The notes below the pieces were generated by a model. The model was not told the origin of the DNA, searched no databases, and saw only the letters and a program-made list of their open reading frames with translations. From contig CATKGX010000110.1 in NCBI GenBank assembly GCA_949747775.1, positions 1 through 37,221 on the forward strand: DNA of 37,221 bases. The letters are read 5' to 3'. Of the stretch, positions 1 to 7,766 are shown one piece after another; position 1 is the stretch's first letter; every line of letters starts with the position of its first letter. This DNA comes from an uncultured Clostridia bacterium. GTDB taxonomy: Bacteria > Bacillota > Clostridia > TANB77 > CAG-508. Both the position numbers and the translations under genes were made by a program.

Positions 1-44
1 ATTATATAAATTATAATATTATCATTTTTTATAAGGAAAAGTAG

Positions 45-1178
45 ATGAAAAGTTTTATACTAAATTTAACAGTTAATGTGGCAAAATTTGTAATGGGTTT
101 TCTTTATTTTTTTATCAAATTGTTTCCAATACAAGATAAAAAAATTGTAATGCTTAGTCGACAGTCAAATAACATAAATGTAGATTTTACAATGCTATTA
201 GAATATATAAAAAAACATAATCCAGAAATGAAAGTAACAGTTTTATGTAGGAAAATTCCCAAGGAACTAATAAAAAGAATAGGATATTGTTTTTACATGA
301 TAAAGTGTATGTATCATATAGCAACTTCAAAAGTATGCATCATTGATGGCTATGTAATACCCATTAGTAGTTTAAAACAAAAGAAAAAGTTAATTGTAGT
401 TCAAATATGGCATGCAATAGGAGCAATTAAGCAATTTGGAAAACAAGTAGTAGAGAAGCGTGAGGGGGCCAATGCTAATATTGCTAAGATTATGAAAATG
501 CACAACAACTATAGCTATATTATGTGCACAAGTAATAAAACCAAAGAGATATTTGCAAAAGCTTTTGGCTACGATGAAAATAAAATATTAACATTAGGAA
601 TGCCTAGAATTGATTATTTACTAGGTAAGGAAGATAAATTAAATCAAAAGGTAGAGAAATTGCTACAGGAATATCCAGTATTAAAAGAAAAAAAGACAAT
701 TTTATATGTTCCTACTTTTAGAAAAGGGCAAAGTACACATGTACAAGATGTAATAAATGCAACGAATACAGAAAAATATAACTTGATAGTGAAATTACAT
801 CCATTAGATGAGACAAAGATTGATAGTAAATATGTAGTAAGTTCTAAGTATCAGACTTTTGAATTATTGAAGGTATCTGATTATGTTATAACAGATTATT
901 CAGCAGTTGCATTTGAAGCGTCTATATTAAATAAAGCATTGTTTTTTTATTTATATGATATAGATGATTATCAGGTAAATAGAGGGTTAAATATTAACTT
1001 GAAAGAAGAAATGAAATCAAGTACGTTTTCGAATATAAAGGAAATTCTAAATATGATAGAACAAGATAAGTATAATTATAAAGAATTGGAAAAATTTAAG
1101 AATACTTATATAGAAACAATAGATACAGAAAATACAAAAAGAATTGTAGAATATGTAGTAAAGCAAATGGAGGAATAG
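45..1178 (+). CDS. CDP-glycerol glycerophosphotransferase family protein (TagB/TagF-like)
   Basis: Probable teichoic-acid glycerophosphotransferase that transfers glycerol-phosphate from CDP-glycerol to a lipid-linked acceptor at the inner membrane face. The 377-residue protein has a hydrophobic N-terminus (about residues 5-27) suited to membrane attachment. Family motifs are visible: IWHAIG with His123, the YVPTFR block, VKLHP, and TDYSAVAFE with Asp284 and Ser286. This order matches the Glyphos_transf domain. The ATG follows an AAGGAAA ribosome site. The next family member starts 3 bases after the stop, so the genes are surely co-transcribed. It has IWHAIG where the neighbours have WHGTP, so it may be a primase (TagB-type) rather than a polymerase. 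That sub-assignment is inference. Confidence 0.88.
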   Translation: MKSFILNLTVNVAKFVMGFLYFFIKLFPIQDKKIVMLSRQSNNINVDFTMLLEYIKKHNPEMKVTVLCRKIPKELIKRIGYCFYMIKCMYHIATSKVCIIDGYVIPISSLKQKKKLIVVQIWHAIGAIKQFGKQVVEKREGANANIAKIMKMHNNYSYIMCTSNKTKEIFAKAFGYDENKILTLGMPRIDYLLGKEDKLNQKVEKLLQEYPVLKEKKTILYVPTFRKGQSTHVQDVINATNTEKYNLIVKLHPLDETKIDSKYVVSSKYQTFELLKVSDYVITDYSAVAFEASILNKALFFYLYDIDDYQVNRGLNINLKEEMKSSTFSNIKEILNMIEQDKYNYKELEKFKNTYIETIDTENTKRIVEYVVKQMEE

Positions 1179-1181
1179 ACA

Positions 1182-2444
1182 ATGATAGGGAAATGCAAAG
1201 CGGTGCTAAAAGCGAAGCTTACAGAATTAACAAAGAAAAACATAATGCTTAGGAAAATAGTAAGAAAAGTCTTTTATATAAGAAGGTTATGTATTTTTAA
1301 AAGAAGAACATTTGCAATCAAAACAGATGAAAAAACAGCTATGTTTTTTGCTTTTAAAGGGAAATCTTATGCATGTAGTCCAAAGGCAATTTATGAATAT
1401 ATGTTAACAGATGAAAAATATAAGGATTTTAAATTTATATGGGCATTTAAAGAACCAGAAGAACATAGCGATTTGGAAAAAAATAGAAATACAAGAATCG
1501 TAAAGTATGGAGGAAAAGACTATTGCAAGGCTTTAGCTTGTGCCAAATATTGGTTTTTTAATTATAGAGTAGCAGATCATATATATCCGAAAAAAGATCA
1601 AATTTATGTACAATGTTGGCATGGAACTCCACTAAAAAGATTAGGATATGATTTAAAAAATTCAAATAATGCAATGAATTCTGATGAAGAGATTTATGAA
1701 AAATATAAAATAGATGCTGAAAAATTTAGCTACATCATATCTCCATCAAAGTTTGCAAGTGAAAAGTTTGCTTCGGCATGGGATTTAGTAAATACGAATA
1801 TGACAAATAAGATTATTGAAAAAGGATATCCTAGAAATGACTTTTTATATAACTTTAAAAAAGAAGAGATTTTGGAAATAAAACGAAAATTAGATTTACC
1901 AGAAGAGAAAGGGATAATTTTATATGCTCCTACTTGGAGAGACGACCAACATCAGTCAGGGGTAGGATATGTATATGAAACGCAGGTGGATTTTGATTTA
2001 TTAAGAGAAGAATTAGAGGAAAATTATGTTATTTTGTTTAGAGCACATTATTTAGTGGCAAATTCATTTGATTTTGAAAAATATAAAGGTTTCATTTATG
2101 ATGTATCAAATTATGATAACATTAATGATTTATATATTATAAGTGATATGCTAATTACAGATTATTCAAGTGTGTTTTTTGACTATGCAAACCTAAAAAG
2201 GCCAATGATTTTTCATATGTATGATTATGAAAAATATAAAGATGATTTAAGGGGATTTTATATTGATGTAGAGGAACTACCAGGTACAATTACAAAAACT
2301 GAAGAAGAATTGATAAAGGCAATAGAAGGCACAAAAGATTGTTATTATAATGAAAAATATAGATTATTTAATGAAAAGTATAACTATTTAGATGACGGAA
2401 ATGCAGCTAAGAGAGTTGTAGAAGAAATTGTAAAAAGGAAGTGA
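1182..2444 (+). CDS. CDP-glycerol glycerophosphotransferase family protein (TagF/TarF-like)
   Basis: Second CDP-glycerol:glycerophosphate glycerophosphotransferase-type enzyme, 420 residues, predicted to add or polymerise glycerol-phosphate on a wall polymer. Motifs in order: QCWHGTPLKRLG with His147, YAPTWRDD, FRAHY, and TDYSSVFFDYA with Asp327 and Ser329-330, then the FHMYDYEKYKDDLRGFY block typical of the family. The basic N-terminus (residues 1-45) has no clear membrane span, so peripheral membrane binding is likely. A GGAGG ribosome site lies inside the end of the upstream gene. The following gene begins 4 bases after this stop with a GTG start. Whether it is a primase, a single-unit transferase or a polymerase cannot be told from sequence alone. 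Confidence 0.88.
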   Translation: MIGKCKAVLKAKLTELTKKNIMLRKIVRKVFYIRRLCIFKRRTFAIKTDEKTAMFFAFKGKSYACSPKAIYEYMLTDEKYKDFKFIWAFKEPEEHSDLEKNRNTRIVKYGGKDYCKALACAKYWFFNYRVADHIYPKKDQIYVQCWHGTPLKRLGYDLKNSNNAMNSDEEIYEKYKIDAEKFSYIISPSKFASEKFASAWDLVNTNMTNKIIEKGYPRNDFLYNFKKEEILEIKRKLDLPEEKGIILYAPTWRDDQHQSGVGYVYETQVDFDLLREELEENYVILFRAHYLVANSFDFEKYKGFIYDVSNYDNINDLYIISDMLITDYSSVFFDYANLKRPMIFHMYDYEKYKDDLRGFYIDVEELPGTITKTEEELIKAIEGTKDCYYNEKYRLFNEKYNYLDDGNAAKRVVEEIVKRK

Positions 2445-2448
2445 CAGA

Positions 2449-5178
2449 GTGAAAAAAGTAAGTATAATAGTACCAGTATATAATGTAGAGGCATTCTTAG
2501 AAAAATGTATTATTTCTATCATAAATCAAACATTAAAAGACATAGAAGTAATCTTAATTAATGATGGAAGCCAGGACAATAGCCAAGTAATAATAGATAA
2601 GTATCAAAAATTATATCCAGATATAATAAAAACAAAAAAAATTGAAAACTCAGGTGCTGCTAATGCTAGAAATATAGGCTTGGAGATGGCAGAAGGGGAA
2701 TATATAGGGTTTGTAGATAGTGATGATTATATAGAAAGCACTATGTATGAAAAATTATATCAAAAAGCAAAACAGGAAGAAGCAGATATTGTAGTTTCAG
2801 GATATTTTGTTGAAAAGGGTAAAAATATTATAGCATATCAATGTGGAAATGAAAAATATTATGGAAAATCGATTAAAGAAAGTCCATATATGTATGTATA
2901 TGGAGTACCATATTTATGGAATAAAATTTTCAAAAGAGATATTATTACGCAAAACAAGATGAGATTTAGTAAGCTTCGCATTTTTGAGGACTTGGAATTT
3001 GTGTATAAGCTTTATATGAAAGCGAATAAAATAGCAAAAATAAATGAAGCGTTATATTATTATACAAAGCAAAATGAGACATCATTAACTGCAGTTTTCT
3101 CAGATAAGTTTTTCGACATAGAAAAGGCCATAAAGAGTTTGAAAGAATATAGTATAGAAAATGAATGTTATCAAGAATTAGAAGATATTTTAATATATAC
3201 AGCTTTAAACCATATATATATTAGATTTAATATGAGAGTTTCTGCAAAACAGTGGAAAATTAAATTAAGATATATTAATGAAATGTTTGCGTTTTGGGAT
3301 AGAGAATTTCCAAACTGGAAATCACATACATTTTATTTTAAAAGGAATAAGAAAAATAAAGAAAAATATATTTCAAAAAAATATTGGAAAAGACATACTT
3401 TTATGCAAACTTTAAAATTGGATAAGCTATACAAAATGATTTCTCGAAACGTAAAAAGAGTAAAAAATTATAACAAATATGGCAGTATGTATATGAAATA
3501 CTATATGAAATCAGGCATAAATGATAAAGTGGTTTTAATGGATTCTCAACATGGAAATGATATTAATGGAAATATGTTCTATTTATTAAAAGAATTAAAT
3601 GACAATTCAGAATACGAAGATTATAAAATTTATTTAGGTGTAGAAGAAAGAAGATATGAGGAGTTTGAGCGAAAGTTACACTTTTATAAAATGAAACATA
3701 TTAAATTAGTTATTAATGGCTCAAAGAAATATGCAAAAATTTTATCAAGTGCAAAATACTTATTTACAGATACTAGTTTTAGTCCACATTATATAAAAAA
3801 AGAAGGACAAATCTATTTAAATACATGGCATGGTACGCCATTAAAAACACTAGGAAAAAGTACAAAAGAGGATTTTGCGAATATTGCAAATTTACAAAAG
3901 AATTTTGTTGTAGCAGACTACTTGTTATATCCAAGTGAATATATGATGGAACATATGCTAGAAGATTACATGTTAAAAAATATTGCTAAAAATAAGATTT
4001 TGCTTTGTGGGTATCCTAGAAATGCAGTATTCTTAAATGAAGAAAGGAGAAAAGAGGTAAAGAAGCAATTAGAGCTAGAAGGAAAAGAATTAATTGCATA
4101 TATGCCTACTTGGAGAGGAACATTAGGAAAGAAAAATACAAAGAAATATATTGCGACATTAAAAGGGTATCTAAAATATTTATCGGAAAATTTGAATGAA
4201 AATCAAATATTATATGTAAATGTGCATCCTTATGTAAAAGATTATATTGAGTTTAATCAATATACGAATATTAAACCTTTTCCAAAGCAATATGAAACAT
4301 ATGATTTCCTTAATATATGTGATACACTAATCACAGACTATTCTAGTGTATTCTTCGATTTTGCTTTAACTAGAAAGAAAGTTATCCTATTTACATATGA
4401 TGAAAAAGAATATTTAAAGGAAAGAGGACTATATGTAGAGTTAAAGAGTTTACCATTTCCAATAGTATATACAGTAGAAGATTTGTTAAAAGAAATCAAT
4501 TGTCAAGAAGTTGTGAAATATGACGAATTTATAGAAAAGTTTTGTAAATATGACCATAAGGATATTTCAAAGAGAATATGTGAAAAAGTTATTTTAAATA
4601 AAGATGTTGATATAAAAACAGTAGATATGCCAAAAAATGATAAAGAAAATGTTCTAATATTGGTAAGAAATTTTGCAGATAAAGATATTAATAAACAATT
4701 TTTCAATTTGGTTGAAAATATGGAAGAACTGAAATACAATTATTATGTAGGGTATATATCAAGAAATGTTAGAAAGTATGCACATAATTTATTGAAATTA
4801 CCAAAAGGAATTCATTACATGGGACAGTTGTTTTCTATGTGCAATGCAACTTTAAAAATGAGAGGACTTTTCAAATTAAGCAACAAATCAAAGGGGAAGA
4901 TAAAGTTAACTTCAAAAAGATATAGAAGGTTTTTTAAGGAAGAATTAAAAAGAATATATGGAGACATAGATTTTAAAACCATTATATTATTTGGAGAGAA
5001 GCATGAAGCAAGATTAAGTCTATTTTCTAATTATGAAAAAGGGAAGAAAATATTATATACACCCAATAATCATAAAGAAAAGTATAAAGAAATGTTTGAC
5101 TATATAATAGAACAAGAAGAAATAGAAAAAATAAAAAGTTTAAATGAAATAGTAGAGTTAGGAGAGAAGAGAGTATGA
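2449..5178 (+). CDS. Bifunctional GT2 glycosyltransferase / CDP-glycerol glycerophosphotransferase
   Basis: A 909-residue fusion. Residues 1 to about 230 form a GT-A family 2 glycosyltransferase: SIIVPVYN at 5-12, NDGS at 38-41 and the metal-binding DSDD at 90-93. After a basic linker, residues about 340-710 carry the CDP-glycerol glycerophosphotransferase domain with TWHGTP (His461), the YMPTWRG block and TDYSSVFFDF (Asp630, Ser632-633). The C-terminal 180 residues (from about 725) resemble a further nucleotide-sugar-binding region, but I cannot name it. The start is GTG at 2449 after AAGGAA. The gene overlaps the next by ATGA, so translation is probably coupled. The fusion suggests that one protein adds both a sugar and glycerol-phosphate during polymer assembly; its substrates are unknown. 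Confidence 0.87.
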   Translation: MKKVSIIVPVYNVEAFLEKCIISIINQTLKDIEVILINDGSQDNSQVIIDKYQKLYPDIIKTKKIENSGAANARNIGLEMAEGEYIGFVDSDDYIESTMYEKLYQKAKQEEADIVVSGYFVEKGKNIIAYQCGNEKYYGKSIKESPYMYVYGVPYLWNKIFKRDIITQNKMRFSKLRIFEDLEFVYKLYMKANKIAKINEALYYYTKQNETSLTAVFSDKFFDIEKAIKSLKEYSIENECYQELEDILIYTALNHIYIRFNMRVSAKQWKIKLRYINEMFAFWDREFPNWKSHTFYFKRNKKNKEKYISKKYWKRHTFMQTLKLDKLYKMISRNVKRVKNYNKYGSMYMKYYMKSGINDKVVLMDSQHGNDINGNMFYLLKELNDNSEYEDYKIYLGVEERRYEEFERKLHFYKMKHIKLVINGSKKYAKILSSAKYLFTDTSFSPHYIKKEGQIYLNTWHGTPLKTLGKSTKEDFANIANLQKNFVVADYLLYPSEYMMEHMLEDYMLKNIAKNKILLCGYPRNAVFLNEERRKEVKKQLELEGKELIAYMPTWRGTLGKKNTKKYIATLKGYLKYLSENLNENQILYVNVHPYVKDYIEFNQYTNIKPFPKQYETYDFLNICDTLITDYSSVFFDFALTRKKVILFTYDEKEYLKERGLYVELKSLPFPIVYTVEDLLKEINCQEVVKYDEFIEKFCKYDHKDISKRICEKVILNKDVDIKTVDMPKNDKENVLILVRNFADKDINKQFFNLVENMEELKYNYYVGYISRNVRKYAHNLLKLPKGIHYMGQLFSMCNATLKMRGLFKLSNKSKGKIKLTSKRYRRFFKEELKRIYGDIDFKTIILFGEKHEARLSLFSNYEKGKKILYTPNNHKEKYKEMFDYIIEQEEIEKIKSLNEIVELGEKRV

Positions 5179-5612
5179 AAAGAATATTAACATATGGAAC
5201 ATATGATTTACTACATTATGGACATATTAGGTTATTACAAAGAGCTAAAGCGTTGGGGGATTATTTAATAGTAGCACTTTCGACAGATGAATTTAATAGT
5301 GGAAAAGGAAAAAAGGCATATCACAATTATGAAACAAGAAAGAAAATGTTAGAAGCTATTCGATTTGTAGACTTGGTAATACCAGAAGACTGTTGGGAAC
5401 AAAAAATATCAGATGTACAAAAATATGATGTGGATATGGTTGTCATGGGAAGCGATTGGGCTGGAAGTGACAGATTTGACTATTTAAAAGAATATTGTGA
5501 GGTTGTTTATTTAGATAGAACAGAAGGAATATCTACAACGAAGATAAAAAAGGATTTGGGACTACAAGATGCAATTAATGGGGTAGACCAAATTCCAGAA
5601 ATAAAGAAATAA
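5175..5612 (+). CDS. tagD: Glycerol-3-phosphate cytidylyltransferase
   Basis: Makes CDP-glycerol from CTP and glycerol-3-phosphate in the cytosol, the donor used by the three upstream transferases. The 145-residue protein has the cytidylyltransferase nucleotide-binding motif HYGH at residues 14-17, the YGTYDLLHYGH N-terminus and the RTEGISTT signature at 115-122, all diagnostic of TagD/TarD. The length is close to the 129-residue B. subtilis enzyme, with about 15 extra C-terminal residues. The start ATG overlaps the preceding stop (ATGA), making it the last gene of the cluster, and a strong hairpin terminator follows. The synteny (donor synthase after its consumer enzymes) supports the role. 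Confidence 0.95.
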   Translation: MKRILTYGTYDLLHYGHIRLLQRAKALGDYLIVALSTDEFNSGKGKKAYHNYETRKKMLEAIRFVDLVIPEDCWEQKISDVQKYDVDMVVMGSDWAGSDRFDYLKEYCEVVYLDRTEGISTTKIKKDLGLQDAINGVDQIPEIKK

Positions 5613-5631
5613 GAACTAGTAGGATAAGATT

Positions 5632-5676
5632 CATATAAAAAACACTATGTAAATTTGAACATAGTGTTTTTATATG
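5632..5676. terminator. Bidirectional intrinsic terminator between tagD and the GtrB pair
   Basis: Near-perfect inverted repeat with arms 5632-5649 and 5660-5676 (one extra A in the left arm) and a 10-base loop. The arms end in A-runs and T-runs, so the hairpin can work on both strands. It sits between the convergent tagD and the glycosyltransferase gene. Confidence 0.85.
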
Positions 5677-5690
5677 AAGATGAGATTGGG

Positions 5691-6626
5691 TTATACATCA
5701 AAGTTTCTTTCTTTTACAATGTAAATAGGTCTATGTTTAACTTCTAAATATGTTTTGGCTAAATATTGACCACTAATTCCTGTGCAAAATAATTGAATAC
5801 CGCCAACAAATAGAATAATACAAGCAAGAGATGGCCAACCACCAACAGGATCTCCAAATATAAAAGTTTTAAAAATAATAACTAATATCATAATTAAAGA
5901 GATGATAAAAAATATAATTCCAGCAATAGTAGATAGAATAAGTGGCTTTGTGGAAAAAGCAGTAAATCCATCTAACGAATATAATAGTAATTTCCAAAAT
6001 GACCATTTGGTTTTTCCAGCAACTCTTTCAATATTTTCATATTCTAACCATTTTGTGTGAAAACCTACAAATCCAAAAATACCTTTTGAAAATCGGTTAT
6101 ACTCACTAATTTCTAAAATAGCATTTACCATTTGTCTTGTCATTAATCTAAAGTCTCTAGCCCCATCAACTACTTCAGTATTAGAAATAGCATTCATAAT
6201 TTTATAAAATAGTTTCGCAAAAAAAGAACGAATTCTAGGTTCTCCTTTTCTGGTAACACGTCTAGTTGCTACACAATCATACTCACCTTTCTCTAAGGTA
6301 TCAAACATACTAGGTAGAAGAGATGGTGGGTCTTGTAAGTCTGCATCCATAATAGCAATGTAATCACTACTAGCTTCTTTAAGACCAGCATACATGGCAG
6401 CTTCTTTTCCAAAGTTTCTTGAAAAAGAGATATATTTTACTTGTTCATCTTTTTTACTTAAATCTCTTAATACATTTAAGGTGTTATCCTTTGAACCATC
6501 ATTAACAAATAAAAACTCAAATTCGGTATTGGGTATTGTTTCACTTACTTTTTTTGCTTCTTCATAAAAATAGGGAATTGCTTCTTGTTCATTGTAACAA
6601 GGGACAACAATTGATATTTTCTTCAT
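5691..6626 (-). CDS. GtrB/CsbB-like polyprenyl-phosphate glycosyltransferase (copy 1)
   Basis: Transfers a sugar from a nucleotide donor to undecaprenyl phosphate at the cytoplasmic membrane face, giving a lipid-linked sugar for extracellular glycosylation. The 311 residues hold a GT2 domain with VVPCYNE at 7-13, NDGS at 42-45, SRNFGKEAAMYAGL and the DADLQDPP metal site (Asp94, Asp96). Two C-terminal membrane segments follow, at about 228-253 and 264-289, the standard DPM1/GtrB layout. The ATG follows AGGAGGAATT. It lies 41 bases downstream of a close paralog, so the pair forms an operon. Context with YfhO genes fits the CsbB-YfhO systems known in Bacillus and Listeria; the sugar is unknown. 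Confidence 0.92.
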   Translation of the reverse strand: MKKISIVVPCYNEQEAIPYFYEEAKKVSETIPNTEFEFLFVNDGSKDNTLNVLRDLSKKDEQVKYISFSRNFGKEAAMYAGLKEASSDYIAIMDADLQDPPSLLPSMFDTLEKGEYDCVATRRVTRKGEPRIRSFFAKLFYKIMNAISNTEVVDGARDFRLMTRQMVNAILEISEYNRFSKGIFGFVGFHTKWLEYENIERVAGKTKWSFWKLLLYSLDGFTAFSTKPLILSTIAGIIFFIISLIMILVIIFKTFIFGDPVGGWPSLACIILFVGGIQLFCTGISGQYLAKTYLEVKHRPIYIVKERNFDV

Positions 6627-6667
6627 ATATAATTCCTCCTAGAACTTGTTTATTGTTATGTTTTGGA

Positions 6668-7600
6668 TTAATCAATTTTATCTTTTATAATATATTTTGG
6701 TCTATTTTTAATTTCCATATACATTTTGGCAATGTATTCTGATAATATTCCAATGGATACAAGCTGTATACCACCAATAAATAAAACAGATACAATGGTA
6801 GAGGCATATCCAGGGACATCTTTTCCAAGGAAAAGTGTTTGAGCAAAAATAATTATTCCTAAAACAATGGCAACAAAAGAAATAATTAGACCTAATATAA
6901 TAGAAATCTTAAGTGGCATTGTAGAAAAAGAAATCAGTCCTTCTTTGGCATATTGAAATAATCCAAAGAAATTCCACTTTGATTTTCCAGCAGCACGTTC
7001 ACGGTTGTCTGTTTCTATATATTTAACATTAAAGCCCACCCAAGAAAAGATACCTTTAGAAAAACGGTTATATTCTTTTAACTCTAAAATAGCATTTACG
7101 ACTTGTCTAGTCATCATTCTATAATCTTGTGCTCCTTGTTTTACTTCTACTTTACTACTACCATGCATGCATTTGTAAAATAGCCTAGAAAGAAAACTCC
7201 TAATTTTAGATTCTCCTTTTCTATTTTTTCTAACAGTAGTAACAACGTCAAAGCCTTCTGAAATACCATCTAACATTTCTAATATTTTTTCAGGAGAATG
7301 CTGCAGGTCAGCATCCATAATAACAGTTAAATCACCTGTACAGTTTTCTAATCCAGCGTACATAGCGGCTTCTTTTCCAAAGTTTCTTGAAAAGCTGATA
7401 ATTCTTATATGGTCATCGGTATTTTTTAATTCTTTTAATACTTTTAAAGTATTGTCAGAACTACCATCGTTTACAAATAATAGTTCATATGTATAGTTTT
7501 CCTTAATGTTATCAATAACAGTTTTATGTATTTCTTCGTTAAAAAGTGATAAAACATCTTCTTCATTATAACATGGAACAATAATAGATATTTTTTTCAT
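6668..7600 (-). CDS. GtrB/CsbB-like polyprenyl-phosphate glycosyltransferase (copy 2)
   Basis: Paralog of the downstream gene, 310 residues, same predicted role in making a polyprenyl-phosphate sugar. It shows IVPCYNE at 7-13, NDGS at 44-47, SRNFGKEAAMYAGL and DADLQ with Asp96 and Asp98, then two C-terminal membrane helices. I chose the ATG at 7600 because AGGAGG sits 6 bases before it. A frame extension to 7633 adds 11 residues without a ribosome site, and the paralog also begins MKKISI. The two proteins share motifs but differ in the metal-site tail (HSP here, DPP in copy 1), so they may use different sugars. First gene of the minus-strand operon. Confidence 0.92.
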   Translation of the reverse strand: MKKISIIVPCYNEEDVLSLFNEEIHKTVIDNIKENYTYELLFVNDGSSDNTLKVLKELKNTDDHIRIISFSRNFGKEAAMYAGLENCTGDLTVIMDADLQHSPEKILEMLDGISEGFDVVTTVRKNRKGESKIRSFLSRLFYKCMHGSSKVEVKQGAQDYRMMTRQVVNAILELKEYNRFSKGIFSWVGFNVKYIETDNRERAAGKSKWNFFGLFQYAKEGLISFSTMPLKISIILGLIISFVAIVLGIIIFAQTLFLGKDVPGYASTIVSVLFIGGIQLVSIGILSEYIAKMYMEIKNRPKYIIKDKID

Positions 7601-7633
7601 CTTGATCCTCCTAAAATTTTCAATATATGTCAC

Positions 7634-7662
7634 ATTTTATCACAAAAAGGGAATAATGTCAC
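7634..7662 (-). promoter_or_regulatory. Promoter for the GtrB pair
   Basis: Read on the minus strand: GTGACA (-35), 17-base spacer, TAAAAT (-10). It lies 34 bases upstream of the copy 2 start codon. Confidence 0.55.
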
Positions 7663-7708
7663 TGGTTATATAAAAAATATGTATATTTGTATAAAATAAA
7701 AGAGACTA

Positions 7709-7737
7709 TTGAAAACAAATAAAAGATGAAGTAAAAT
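7709..7737 (+). promoter_or_regulatory. Promoter for the first YfhO-family gene
   Basis: TTGAAA, 17-base spacer, TAAAAT, 29 bases before the start codon at 7767. It is divergent from the GtrB promoter only about 50 bases away, so the two units could be co-regulated. Confidence 0.55.
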
Positions 7738-7766
7738 AGTAAGGAAAAATGGAAGGGGAATAAGTC

